Both the position numbers and the translations under genes were made by a program. Of a DNA stretch of 64,000 nt, positions 32,928 to 41,965 are shown in pieces (position 1 is the first letter of the stretch; the number at the start of each line of letters is the position of its first letter). The notes under the pieces were generated by a model that made no database searches, was not told the DNA's origin, and was given only the letters and a program-made list of their open reading frames with translations. Origin of the DNA: DLAJ01 sp964655525 (GTDB lineage Bacteria; Bacillota; Clostridia; Lachnospirales; Lachnospiraceae); the NCBI GenBank assembly GCA_964655525.1, contig CAZZNE010000009.1, forward strand, positions 1 to 64,000, given 5' to 3'.

Positions 32928-34999
32928 GTTGCGTGGCTACGATCAGTACGGCGATTGAATTGCAGGAAAGTATGACGGGGACTTTGTATCAGATGTCTAA
33001 AGCTGTAGACATGAATATTTCAAGGATGGGAGAAATGTATCAGGCTATGAGTGCTTCAGTTGATACAACTTCCTTTGAAGTGGCCAGAAATTCAGTCAGC
33101 CAGGTAACAATCGAAATGCAGGAAAGTGTGGAAAGTGCTAAAAGCCTGACAGACAGGATAAAAGATCTGGCCGCGGAGTATGCAACAATGCAGACGCTGA
33201 CGAAAGTGCTGAATTTGTCTGATCAGATGAATGCGGCTGCCGCCCGATTAGACCTGATGAACGATGGACTGCAGACCACGCAGGACCTGCAGAATATGAT
33301 TTATCAGTCTGCAGAACGATCGGGTGGAAGCTATCAGGCGACGGCTGATACCGTTGCCAAACTTGGAATTACGGCGGGGGATGCGTTTAACAGTTCGGAA
33401 GAAATCATTGCTTTTACGGAACAGGTCAATAAGCAATTTGCGATTGCAGGGGCGGAAGCGATGGGCATTGATGCCGCGATGTCACAATTGACACAGGTAA
33501 TGAGTTCAGGCGTACTTCAAGGAGCGGAATTCAACAACATTTTGGAGCAGGCACCGAATATCATACAGGCGATTGCGGACTATCTGGGAGTTACCCAAGG
33601 GCAGCTACAAGTTATGGCAGCGGAGGGCCAGATTACCGCGGAGATTGTAAAGGAAGCTATGTTTGCGGCGGCGGATGAAACCAATGCAAAATTTGATCAG
33701 ATGCCGCGGACATTTTCACAGATGTGGACATCCTTTACGAATCAGGCATTGATGGCATTTCAGCCGCTTCTTCAACGGATGAACGAAGTCGCGAACAGCG
33801 CGGCGTTTCAAGGGGTTGTATCTGTGGCATCAGCGGCGGTTGTGACAATCGCGGGTATTGTGCTTGGCATATTTGACATGATCTCTGCAGTAGGCAGTTT
33901 TGTGGCGGATAATTGGTCGATCATAGAACCCATTATTTGGGGGATTGTGGCGGCGCTTACCGTATACAATGCGGTTATGGGGATTGGATGGCTGACGACA
34001 ATGAAAGATGTCATGGTAAAGGCGGCTCATGCCGCACAGACGACTATACAGACAGTCCAGACAATGGCTTTGATGTTTGCGCAGAATGGATTAAACGCAG
34101 CATTTGCCGCTTGTCCGATCACATGGCTTATGATTGGGATGATTGCCATTATTGCGCTCATTTATGCGGCGGTGGCAGCGGTAAATAAGCTGACGGAATC
34201 AACCTATTCGGCAACAGGGATTATATGCGGAATTCTCAGCGTGGCGATAGCGTTAATCACCAATTTGTTCATCACAATTTGGAATATATCGGTGGATGTG
34301 TTGGGGGCTTTGTGGAATGCATTTGCTTCATTTGCAAATTTTTTAGGAAATTTGTTTAACGATCCGGTGGCGGCGGTCGTGGGGCTGGTCGTTGGTATGG
34401 GTGACGCAATATTAGGAGTAGTAGAAGGAGCGCTGGAGGCTTTGTCATGGATTACGCTCGGCGTGGTTGACTATGCTGACGATATAGCAAGAATTCGCGG
34501 GAGCATGAACACATGGTTTGAAGAAAATTATGGCGGCCGTTATACGGAATATGTTGAAAAAGTGGATCCTGAGTTTCTTAAGATGGAAACGGTCGATTAT
34601 GATGATGCGTGGTATGCCGGTTATTCTTTAGGTGAGGGGATAGAAAATGTAATCGCAGATTTCAATCCGTTTGGTATGGATGAGAGCAATATTCCAAACA
34701 TAGGGGATTATTTCGACCAAAGCGGTTATGGCGCAGAGCTTACCGGAGACGTAGACGAGCTTGTAGAAAACACCGGAGCTATGCGGGATGCAATGGAGAT
34801 TACAGAGGAAGATCTGAAGTATCTGCGCGATATTGCGGAACAGGAGGCGGTCAACAGATTTACGACCGCGGAGATCGTCATAGAGCAGACGAATCATAAT
34901 AATGTTTCGGGCAAAATGGACCTTGACGGGGTAGTCAATGGATTGACGGACGCGGTATATGAAGCGGTTGACATGATAGTGGAAGGGGTGCATGCATAA
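32924..34999 (+). CDS. Tape measure protein (XkdO-like)
   Basis: A 691-residue protein with a coiled-coil N-terminus (1-110), a conserved tape-measure core near 115-240 (EEIIAFTEQVNKQFAIAGAEAMGIDAAMSQLTQVMSSG and FNNILEQAPNIIQAIADYLG), and a hydrophobic middle (about 290-500) with several possible membrane helices. It sets tail length; by the usual 1.5 angstrom per residue, about 100 nm. Start is GTG 32924 or GTG 32933; the second has the better ribosome spacing. It overlaps the end of the long chaperone and its stop overlaps the next ATG. Confidence 0.92.
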   Translation: MSCVATISTAIELQESMTGTLYQMSKAVDMNISRMGEMYQAMSASVDTTSFEVARNSVSQVTIEMQESVESAKSLTDRIKDLAAEYATMQTLTKVLNLSDQMNAAAARLDLMNDGLQTTQDLQNMIYQSAERSGGSYQATADTVAKLGITAGDAFNSSEEIIAFTEQVNKQFAIAGAEAMGIDAAMSQLTQVMSSGVLQGAEFNNILEQAPNIIQAIADYLGVTQGQLQVMAAEGQITAEIVKEAMFAAADETNAKFDQMPRTFSQMWTSFTNQALMAFQPLLQRMNEVANSAAFQGVVSVASAAVVTIAGIVLGIFDMISAVGSFVADNWSIIEPIIWGIVAALTVYNAVMGIGWLTTMKDVMVKAAHAAQTTIQTVQTMALMFAQNGLNAAFAACPITWLMIGMIAIIALIYAAVAAVNKLTESTYSATGIICGILSVAIALITNLFITIWNISVDVLGALWNAFASFANFLGNLFNDPVAAVVGLVVGMGDAILGVVEGALEALSWITLGVVDYADDIARIRGSMNTWFEENYGGRYTEYVEKVDPEFLKMETVDYDDAWYAGYSLGEGIENVIADFNPFGMDESNIPNIGDYFDQSGYGAELTGDVDELVENTGAMRDAMEITEEDLKYLRDIAEQEAVNRFTTAEIVIEQTNHNNVSGKMDLDGVVNGLTDAVYEAVDMIVEGVHA

Positions 35000-35814
35000 T
35001 GAAAAAAAGTGGCTATGATTTTTACCTGAATAAATGTTTATTGCCGATCGCCCCCGAAAAGCTGCAAATTTCCATCAATAATGCAAATGATACGATTACC
35101 CTGATCAATGAGGGGGAGATCAATGTTTTGAAAACGGCGGGCCTTACGGAAATTGAGTTTGAGTGCAGGATCCCGCAGATCCAATATCCGTTTTCCGTCT
35201 ATCAATCAGGTTTCAAGGGAGCTTCCTATTTTCTCGATTACTTTGAAAGTCTGAAGGTAGATAAGAAGCCTTTTCAGTTTATTGTTTCAAGGACGCTGCC
35301 GTCAGGCAAAGTCCTTTTTTCGACCAACATGAAAGTGTCGCTGGAAGATTATAAAATAACAGAGCAGGCGTCGGATGGATTTGATCTGATGGTGAAGATC
35401 AAGCTGAAGCAGTACCGGAACTATGGAACAAAGACAGTCAGTATCAGAAACGTGGAAGATGACACTTCATCCGTTCGGGCGGAAGTAACAGAGACGCGAG
35501 CATCGGAGTCCAGCCCGGAGACGCCAACGGCTCAAACCTATGTTGTCGTGAAGGGGGATTGTCTCTACACCATTGCGCGAAAGTTTTATGGGGATGGAGC
35601 AAAATACATCGCTATTTACGAGGCCAACCGAGAAGTGATCGGGGGAAATCCAAACCTGATCTATCCGGGTCAGGTGTTGACGATTCCGTCAGCACCTGCA
35701 GCGGCATCTGTGGCAGCATCCATAAACGCCCGAAACCAGCAGACAGGCAAAGCGAAGGGAGGATTCTCGGGCGGGGCAGCAGGAACGAAGATTCATCAGA
35801 TAAGCATGCAGTAA
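34999..35814 (+). CDS. LysM-containing baseplate/tail protein (XkdP-like)
   Basis: A 271-residue protein. Residues 1-150 resemble gp53/XkdP-type baseplate proteins (KCLLPIAPEKLQISINNANDTI). A LysM module near 178-230 (YVVVKGDCLYTIARKFYGDG to YPGQVLTIPS) would touch peptidoglycan, and a Gly/Ala-rich tail follows. The start shares bases with the tape measure stop (TAATG). Confidence 0.9.
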   Translation: MKKSGYDFYLNKCLLPIAPEKLQISINNANDTITLINEGEINVLKTAGLTEIEFECRIPQIQYPFSVYQSGFKGASYFLDYFESLKVDKKPFQFIVSRTLPSGKVLFSTNMKVSLEDYKITEQASDGFDLMVKIKLKQYRNYGTKTVSIRNVEDDTSSVRAEVTETRASESSPETPTAQTYVVVKGDCLYTIARKFYGDGAKYIAIYEANREVIGGNPNLIYPGQVLTIPSAPAAASVAASINARNQQTGKAKGGFSGGAAGTKIHQISMQ

Positions 35815-35829
35815 AGAAGGTGATATATC

Positions 35830-36810
35830 ATGGAGATAGAATTGTTGATTTCGGATACGAACGGTACAAAAGCATATCTGCCGGCCGTGGAAGGGCATAT
35901 TGAGTGGAGTACGGAAAGAAGGGGCTCGCCCGGAAAGCTGACATTTAAGATCATAAAGGATGAGATCCTTGATCTTCAGGAAGGAGCGAATGTCCGCATG
36001 AAAGTGGATGGAAAACCTGTTTTTTACGGATTTGTATTTACTAAAAAACAGGACAAAGATCGGCGCATAGAGGTAACGGCATATGATCAGCTAAGATACC
36101 TGAATAATAAGGATACTTATGTCTATGAGAATAAGACCGCGTCGCAGCTCGTTCAGATGATCGCCGCAGATTTTTCTTTGAATGTCGGGACGATAGAAGA
36201 TACTGAATTTGTGATCGCTTCACGCGTGGAAGATAACACATCCTTTTTTGACATGATAGAAAACGCTCTTGATCTGACGTTACAGAACAAAAAGGAAATG
36301 TTCGTCCTGTATGACGATTTCGGGAAACTGACATTAAAGAACATTTCTTCCATGTATGTCGGGGAGCCGGGGGCATACCTGATGATCGACGAGGAGACCG
36401 GGGAAAACTTCGAATACACATCCGGCATTGACAGTGATACCTACAATAAAGTGAAGCTGACATATGACAATGAGGATACCGGCAAGCGGGAAGTATACAT
36501 TGCGCAGGATTCGAAGCATATGAATCAGTGGGGGATACTGCAATATTATGAAACGCTGCAAAAAGGAGAGAACGGGCAGGCAAAGGCAGATGCCCTGTTG
36601 AAACTGTATAACAGTAAGACGAGAAAACTGAGGATCACAAATGCCTTTGGTGATACACGGGTCAGAGCCGGGAGCATGGTTGTTGTAAATCTTGCTTTGG
36701 GGGATGTGAATATCAGTAATTTTATGTTGGTTGAAAAAGTGAAGCACACGTTCAAACCGGACGAACATTTAATGGATTTGACACTTCGGGGAGGTGAGTT
36801 CATTGCCTAA
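35830..36810 (+). CDS. Tail hub protein (XkdQ/late control D-like)
   Basis: A 326-residue protein of the gpD/gp27 hub class: GHIEWSTERRGSPGKLTFKI, then VEAYDQLRYLNNKDTYVYENKTASQLVQMIA and ISSMYVGEPGAYLMI. The hub trimer forms the base of the tube and holds the spike. GAAGGTGATAT lies before the ATG. It overlaps the next gene by 17 bases. Confidence 0.9.
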   Translation: MEIELLISDTNGTKAYLPAVEGHIEWSTERRGSPGKLTFKIIKDEILDLQEGANVRMKVDGKPVFYGFVFTKKQDKDRRIEVTAYDQLRYLNNKDTYVYENKTASQLVQMIAADFSLNVGTIEDTEFVIASRVEDNTSFFDMIENALDLTLQNKKEMFVLYDDFGKLTLKNISSMYVGEPGAYLMIDEETGENFEYTSGIDSDTYNKVKLTYDNEDTGKREVYIAQDSKHMNQWGILQYYETLQKGENGQAKADALLKLYNSKTRKLRITNAFGDTRVRAGSMVVVNLALGDVNISNFMLVEKVKHTFKPDEHLMDLTLRGGEFIA

Positions 36811-37120
36811 TGCAATAGAGTTGATGAAAGTAATCAAACGGGCGGCGGTGGAAGCGGTCAGGGCAGAAAAACCGGCAGAAATCTGTTTTGGGAAAGTGAC
36901 AGACGTGTCGCCGCTAAAAATCACACTGGAACAAAAGCTGACGCTGGGAGAGGCGCAGCTTGTCCTTACAAGAAATGTGACCGAATATAAAACGTACATG
37001 AGTGGGGGCAATATTCAGAATCAGATCACCGTTTATAATGGGTTGGTTGTCGGTGACGAGGTAGTTCTGTTAAGGCAGCAGGGCGGACAAAAATATATTG
37101 TGGCGGACAGGGTCGGATGA
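36794..37120 (+). CDS. Baseplate spike-associated protein (XkdR-like, DUF2577)
   Basis: A 108-residue protein with an OB-like core (CFGKVTDVSPLKITLEQKLTLGEAQLVLTRNV) typical of DUF2577, which sits at the tail tip. It starts with GTG at 36794 inside the hub gene after GGGGAGG and ends in ATGA overlap with the next gene. Confidence 0.87.
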   Translation: MSSLPNAIELMKVIKRAAVEAVRAEKPAEICFGKVTDVSPLKITLEQKLTLGEAQLVLTRNVTEYKTYMSGGNIQNQITVYNGLVVGDEVVLLRQQGGQKYIVADRVG

Positions 37121-37518
37121 TACCGGCGACAGCTTTCCTTAAACAGGATTTTATCATTGAGGAACAACCAACCCATACATATAAAATGGATCCTGCAAAT
37201 AAGGAAATAAAAGGGTATACAGACGGAAGGGAAGCAGTAGAACAGGCAATCTATAAGATTTTATCCACAGAGAGATACCAACATGTCATGTATTCGTGGA
37301 ATTACGGGGTTGAATTGCTTGATCTGTACGGCGAGCCGGTTTCTTATGTCTGCCCGGAATTAGAACGCAGAATTGCGGAAGCGCTTACGTGGGACAAACG
37401 GATTGAGGGCGTGGACAGTTTTGAATTTGATACATCAAAGAAGGGGGAGATCAGGGTGAATTGTATTGCACATACCATTTTTGGTGAGGTGACGGTTGAG
37501 AAAGGGGTGAAAATTTAA
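37117..37518 (+). CDS. Baseplate wedge protein (XkdS-like, DUF2634, gp25 type)
   Basis: A 133-residue protein: KEIKGYTDGREAVEQAIYKILSTERYQHVMYSWNYGVEL is the gp25-like wedge signature, where an EPR-like core normally holds the sheath to the baseplate. It overlaps both neighbours (ATGA and TAATG). Confidence 0.9.
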   Translation: MIPATAFLKQDFIIEEQPTHTYKMDPANKEIKGYTDGREAVEQAIYKILSTERYQHVMYSWNYGVELLDLYGEPVSYVCPELERRIAEALTWDKRIEGVDSFEFDTSKKGEIRVNCIAHTIFGEVTVEKGVKI

Positions 37519-38717
37519 TGTATGAGGGTATAACCTATGATGTCATCCTTGAACGGATGTTAAGCCGCGTGTCAGATAAATTTGACACGCGGGAAGGGTC
37601 AGTTATTTTTGACACCCATTCGCCGACCGCGATCGAATTGCAGATTTTATACATAGAACTTGATGCTATTTTACAAGAAGCATATGGCGATACCGCTTCA
37701 AGGGAGTTTTTGATCAGGCGCTGCAAGGAAAGGGGAATTACCCCCTATGAAGCAACACACGCTGTTTTGAAAGGGAAATTTACCCCCGCAGACATTGATG
37801 TTACCGGACAGCGATTCAATATCGGTTCGGTGAATTATGTTGTAATCAAAAAGATTACGGACGGTGAATATCAGGTGCAATGTGAAACGCCGGGAGTGAT
37901 CGGCAATCAGCAGCTGGGAACAATTATTCCGATTGAATACATCAACGGACTGGAAACTGCGGAACTTACGGAAGTCCTGATCCCCGGTGAGGAGGAGGAA
38001 GAAACGGAAGAGCTGCGGAAGCGCTACTTCGAATCTTTTAATGAGAAAGCGTTCGGTGGCAACATGCAGGACTATTTGGATAAGACAAACGCGATTCCGG
38101 GTGTCGGGGGTACGAAGGTTACAAGGGTTTGGAACAATGATCTTCGCCCGGCAGATATGATACCTTCTGCGAAAGTAAAAACGTGGTATGAAAACATAAT
38201 CGGAACGCTGGATGAGGAAGTTGCCCTTTGGCTTTCTACCATTTATATGGCTGCGCTGGAAAAGAAAATGACGACCGGCGGGACGGTGCTTCTGACAATC
38301 TTAAACTCGGATTTTGAGACAGCATCCGACACACTGATTCGATCAGTTCAACAGGCCATTGATCCGGATGAAAACACGGGGGAGGGTTACGGGCTTGCGC
38401 CGATCGGTCATGTGGTGAACGTGAAAAGTGTGAAAGCATGCGATGTGACAGTGAAAACCAATATCGTTTTTGATGAGGGATATAGCTGGACAAATCGAAA
38501 AGGTCTGATCGAGGACGCTGTTTCTGAATACCTGCTGGAACTGCGGAAAGCGTGGGCGGATTCTACGCGCTTAGCGGTCCGTATCAGCCAAATCGAAACC
38601 CGCATTTTGGGTATCGAGGGAATTGTGGATATCGGCGGCACGGAGCTAAACGGAAGCGCTGAAAATTTGATCATGGAGAAAGATGAAATTCCTGTGTTTG
38701 GGGGTGTAAGCGCATGA
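37518..38717 (+). CDS. Baseplate J-like protein (XkdT-like)
   Basis: A 399-residue wedge protein. The N-terminus (ILERMLSRVSDKFDTREGSVIFDTHSPTAIELQILYIELD) and DTASREFLIRRCKERGI are hallmarks of baseplate protein J. It links the central hub to the fibre network. It starts in TAATG overlap and ends in ATGA overlap with the next gene. Confidence 0.93.
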   Translation: MYEGITYDVILERMLSRVSDKFDTREGSVIFDTHSPTAIELQILYIELDAILQEAYGDTASREFLIRRCKERGITPYEATHAVLKGKFTPADIDVTGQRFNIGSVNYVVIKKITDGEYQVQCETPGVIGNQQLGTIIPIEYINGLETAELTEVLIPGEEEEETEELRKRYFESFNEKAFGGNMQDYLDKTNAIPGVGGTKVTRVWNNDLRPADMIPSAKVKTWYENIIGTLDEEVALWLSTIYMAALEKKMTTGGTVLLTILNSDFETASDTLIRSVQQAIDPDENTGEGYGLAPIGHVVNVKSVKACDVTVKTNIVFDEGYSWTNRKGLIEDAVSEYLLELRKAWADSTRLAVRISQIETRILGIEGIVDIGGTELNGSAENLIMEKDEIPVFGGVSA

Positions 38718-39355
38718 TCAGAGAGGTTGACCTTGTTTCGTACTTACCACAGTATTTACGGGATTATAAAGAGATGGATGCGACACTGGAAGCGGAAGAC
38801 CCTGAATTTGTGTTGGTTTGGAGAGCCGCTGACCGGACATTGCAGAACGAGTTCATTGAGTCGGCTGACGAGTACGGGATTGCACGATTTGAAAAAATCA
38901 TGAAAATCCTGCCCTCAACAGAAGATACCATTGAAAGCCGCCGTGCGAGGGTCAAGAGCAAATGGTTTGCTATGATCCCCTATACGCTGAAGATGCTGAT
39001 CACAAAGCTGATCGCGTTGTGCGGGAATACAGATTTTACGATCATAAAAGAATATGAAAACTATCGTATTGAAATCATGACGCACCTTGGCTTGTTTGGC
39101 CAAGTGGAGGAGTTAGAGCGGATCATGAAAGACATGATGCCCTGCAATATGGTAGTAGTTTTAGAAAATCAGGTTATTTGCAGGTCGGTCGGGACTGCTC
39201 TTACGATGGGAAATGTGTGTTGTATAGAGCAGAATATGATCACAAACGACTTTAACGGGCAATTTCGTGTGAGCGGTACGGGTTCGGTCGGAGCCGGGAC
39301 CGTTATATCTGAAACATTTGAGATGGAACAGAAAAATGAAGGAGGTAAAGCATAA
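38714..39355 (+). CDS. Baseplate/tail fibre connector (XkdU-like, DUF2313)
   Basis: A 213-residue protein with VSYLPQYLRDYKEMDATLEAEDPEF and PSTEDTIESRRARVKSKW, matching the XkdU/YmfQ class that ties wedges to fibres. It overlaps the fibre gene by TAATG. Confidence 0.9.
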   Translation: MIREVDLVSYLPQYLRDYKEMDATLEAEDPEFVLVWRAADRTLQNEFIESADEYGIARFEKIMKILPSTEDTIESRRARVKSKWFAMIPYTLKMLITKLIALCGNTDFTIIKEYENYRIEIMTHLGLFGQVEELERIMKDMMPCNMVVVLENQVICRSVGTALTMGNVCCIEQNMITNDFNGQFRVSGTGSVGAGTVISETFEMEQKNEGGKA

Positions 39356-40308
39356 TGGCAGAATTTTCACAATTAGTCATCACAGACACAGGGCGGGCGC
39401 TGCTTGCAAAAATGATCGCAGGGAGCGGCAATATTCGTTTTACGAAAGTATCTACATCAAGTATGGCGTATGAGGAGGTGCAGCTTCAAGGACTGAGCGG
39501 TCTCTTTGATGTGAAGCAGACAAGTCTGATTTCCGGAGTGTCCCGCACAAGCGAGACCGCGATCGAAATCGAAGCGGCGTTTACGAATGCCGATCTGATG
39601 GAAGGGTATCATATGCGATCGTTAGGGCTGTATGCAGTTGACCCCGATGCAGAAGAAGAAATTCTCTATGCGGTTTCGACAGAACTTTCAGGCTGCTGCT
39701 ACATGCCCGCTTATAATGGCGTGACGCTGTCTGGCATATTACTCACGTTAGTTACGACCGTTGGAAATGCAGAAAGCGTGTCGTTGGAAGTCACACCTGC
39801 GGGAATTGCAACATTAAAGGATGTGCAGACGGTACAGGCGGACATTCAGACGGTTAAGGCACAATTGGGTGAGCATACCGTAGAGTCAGACGTGCCTGAA
39901 AATGCCATATTTTCAAATATGATCGGAGCGACAGAGACAGCAGCAGGACAAGCCGGATATGTCCCTGTCCCCGTTGCGGGAGCGCAGGAGAAATATTTGC
40001 GCGGTGATGGGACATGGCAGCCTGCGATTGAGACATTAGCCGACGTTAGAACAAACACACAGAGCGGATACATAGTAGGAGCGCTTGCGCTCAAAGAAAT
40101 GCTCGGAACGGCCTTGGAGCAGACATTGGCAGCAGGCGCAACGACGCTGACATTTACAAATGATGCGATCACGGACGACAGTATGATCGATGTTTATACC
40201 GATCCATACTGTAGCGGGTTGACTGCGGCGAGGCAGGACGGAAACACACTGACGCTGACGTTTGAAGCGCAAGAGGCTGATATGCAAGTGAAAGTGAAGG
40301 TGGGATGA
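39355..40308 (+). CDS. Tail fibre protein, DUF3751-like N-terminus
   Basis: A 317-residue fibre. Residues 1-155 match the conserved attachment domain of fibres that follow XkdU (QLVITDTGRALLAKMIAGSGNIRFTKVSTSS), residues 155-240 are a short stalk, and the C-terminus is beta-rich. It probably binds the baseplate and carries the smaller tip proteins encoded next. Starts in overlap with XkdU. Confidence 0.85.
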   Translation: MAEFSQLVITDTGRALLAKMIAGSGNIRFTKVSTSSMAYEEVQLQGLSGLFDVKQTSLISGVSRTSETAIEIEAAFTNADLMEGYHMRSLGLYAVDPDAEEEILYAVSTELSGCCYMPAYNGVTLSGILLTLVTTVGNAESVSLEVTPAGIATLKDVQTVQADIQTVKAQLGEHTVESDVPENAIFSNMIGATETAAGQAGYVPVPVAGAQEKYLRGDGTWQPAIETLADVRTNTQSGYIVGALALKEMLGTALEQTLAAGATTLTFTNDAITDDSMIDVYTDPYCSGLTAARQDGNTLTLTFEAQEADMQVKVKVG

Positions 40309-40412
40309 CGTTAATGCCCGTTCAACTATGAAAACGCATGCTATGAAATGCTACGGTCAAACTGTAGTGAAAGCGTGTCTATGGAAGTTAAATGAAGAAA
40401 GGAATCGTAAAC

Positions 40413-40517
40413 ATGTCATATTTTTTATGTAATACCCAAAAGGATGGGGAACAAATCTATAATAATGTTAAAGAAGTTGGATTTCCATACACAGTACAGG
40501 ATGGTGTAAAAAAATGA
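40413..40517 (+). CDS. 34-residue protein in the fibre cluster
   Basis: ATG 40413 follows AAGAAAGGAATCG; the peptide (MSYFLCNTQKDGEQIYNNVK at its start) ends in an ATGA overlap with the next gene, which supports real translation. It may be a leader for the coupled gene or a tiny tip component. Confidence 0.45.
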   Translation: MSYFLCNTQKDGEQIYNNVKEVGFPYTVQDGVKK

Positions 40518-40813
40518 TACTTGTTGCTAATGCATCCGTGTTTGGTACCGCCGATGTACAAGGTGGCAATAGCAACAGGAGAGTTACCTCCACTACAACA
40601 ATAACAAAAAATGGAATTCAAGTATGTAGTGCATCTGCATCGCATACAGTGCCACAGGGTACGTGTCATGAATCAACAACTACCGCTAAAATAGTTGATG
40701 TTGAAATTGGGGATGTTATAAGTACATCAAATGGAGTTAAATCAGAGACTGGTAGTGGCGCTGGATTTAGTAATAGTGGAGCAAAAGGTTCGTCGAAGGC
40801 ATTCGTTTTATAG
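40514..40813 (+). CDS. Small tail fibre tip candidate
   Basis: A 99-residue Ser/Thr/Gly-rich protein (VANASVFGTADVQGG to GSGAGFSNSGAKGSS), low in charge and probably beta-rich, as seen in receptor-binding tips. It overlaps the 34-residue gene by ATGA and comes before two paralogous tip genes. It is AT-richer than the baseplate genes. Confidence 0.55.
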   Translation: MILVANASVFGTADVQGGNSNRRVTSTTTITKNGIQVCSASASHTVPQGTCHESTTTAKIVDVEIGDVISTSNGVKSETGSGAGFSNSGAKGSSKAFVL

Positions 40814-40834
40814 AAGATGAAGGGAGGAATAATC

Positions 40835-41194
40835 ATGGCATTTATCAGATGTAATTTGAGTGGGGGGGGGGTAAAATTACCCGACAGCATAACACTTAGT
40901 GGGAGTTCATCAGCAGTCTTGAATCCATCGGTAGTAAAAAAAACAGATACATTACCGACAATGTATGCGATTGGCAGTTGCACTATTCCAACATTTGGAT
41001 ATCACTATGCTAATGTAATTGGTGGAACCATTGATCAAAAGTCAGGAAATAATATTGATATTTCCGGTAAAAACAATTTTATATTCAGTATATCATCTGC
41101 TTATGTATCATCATGGAATATACATTGGGATAGCAATGGTGAGCATCCATATGGTAGCGTAGCTGCTCAATGGACTATTGTGTTACATAATTAA
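40835..41194 (+). CDS. Tail fibre tip protein A with an in-frame poly-G tract (phase ON)
   Basis: A 119-residue protein. GGGAGG precedes the ATG. Codons 9-13 run through ten consecutive G residues (40862-40871), giving SGGGV, and the frame stays open to a WTIVLHN end. The body is Ser/Gly/Asn-rich and beta-like, suitable for a receptor-binding tip. Its 5' end is nearly identical to that of the gene at 41231, and both end in VLHN, so the two are duplicates that have diverged in the middle. Confidence 0.7.
   Translation: MAFIRCNLSGGGVKLPDSITLSGSSSAVLNPSVVKKTDTLPTMYAIGSCTIPTFGYHYANVIGGTIDQKSGNNIDISGKNNFIFSISSAYVSSWNIHWDSNGEHPYGSVAAQWTIVLHN
40862..40871 (+). repeat. Homopolymer of 10 G in tip gene A
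   Basis: Ten G in a row near the 5' end of the coding frame; this length keeps the gene open. Confidence 0.95.
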
Positions 41195-41230
41195 AAGAAA
41201 TGCACGGTCAAAATGAAGGGAGGAATAATC

Positions 41231-41568
41231 ATGGCATTTATAAGTTGTAATTTGAGGGGGGGGGGGTAAAATTTCCCGAAAAAATCACAATCAGTGGAAC
41301 TATGAATATATACTGGGACTCGACTTCAAATTCGGGATCAGGTCTTAGCAGCACGAGCGTTAAAATCCCAACACTCGGCTACAAAAAAGCAGACGTTACC
41401 GCGGTAAACAGTACCGTAGGAGTCGGGGGAAATCGTGATATTAGTGGTGTTGACTCTATAACAATTTCGCAGCAAAACAATATTGTGAAATCTGATATCA
41501 AATATAATCCGAATGGGTTCTATTACACAAGTCACGATTCAAACTATACAGTCGTATTGCACAACTGA
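41231..41568 (+). CDS. Tail fibre tip protein B, out of frame at its poly-G tract (phase OFF)
   Basis: ATG 41231 has the same GGGAGG leader and first codons as tip gene A. Here the tract is 11 G (41256-41266), so the frame reads AGG GGG GGG GGG TAA and stops after 12 codons. One more G (12) or two fewer (9) would join it to the open frame that runs through MNIYWDSTSNSGSG to YTVVLHN at 41568, giving about 112 residues parallel to gene A. The downstream half has kept a clean protein-like frame, so it is selected and not decaying. Confidence 0.65.
41256..41266 (+). repeat. Homopolymer of 11 G in tip gene B
   Basis: Eleven G in a row, after AATTTGA. The tract starts one base earlier than in gene A because a T has become G. 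Confidence 0.95.
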
Positions 41569-41801
41569 GTTGTTAAACGACGAAGGCCAACAGCTGTCAG
41601 CTTCCAAATGACGGTGGCGTTATATTGCACCGCCGCCGTCTGAACCTGTGCCGGAGCCGGGACTTTCGTATTTACATCCGGTCACTGAAAAAAAGAGAAT
41701 GTGTTGGCGGTATATTACGGTATGCCGATTCCAACGGAATATCAGAGCTTACCTCAGAAAGAGATACTCACTTAAATGTCATAAGGGTCATCAAGCCGTC
41801 G

Positions 41802-41942
41802 ATGCTGTTTGGTATTGGCGGCTTGATTTATGTCATGATCGGATTGATTTGGCGCGGTTATGGACATTGGACGATGTTTTCAGATGATTATCTGCGTTAC
41901 TGGTTCTTTAACGAGGAAAGGCCACACTATATATCATTTTAA
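41802..41942 (+). CDS. Possible 46-residue membrane peptide before the holin
   Basis: The frame from about 41625 to 41942 is open, but only the last part (from ATG 41802, LFGIGGLIYVMIGLIWRGYGHW) looks protein-like, with one transmembrane helix. It might be a second small lysis protein. No good ribosome site precedes it. The 41569-41800 stretch before it holds a GC-rich inverted repeat (ACGGTGGC ... GCCGCCGT near 41609-41639) and short degenerate frames, perhaps a worn fibre gene end. Confidence 0.35.
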   Translation: MLFGIGGLIYVMIGLIWRGYGHWTMFSDDYLRYWFFNEERPHYISF

Positions 41943-41965
41943 GAAAAAGAAAGGAAGGTGCTGAA

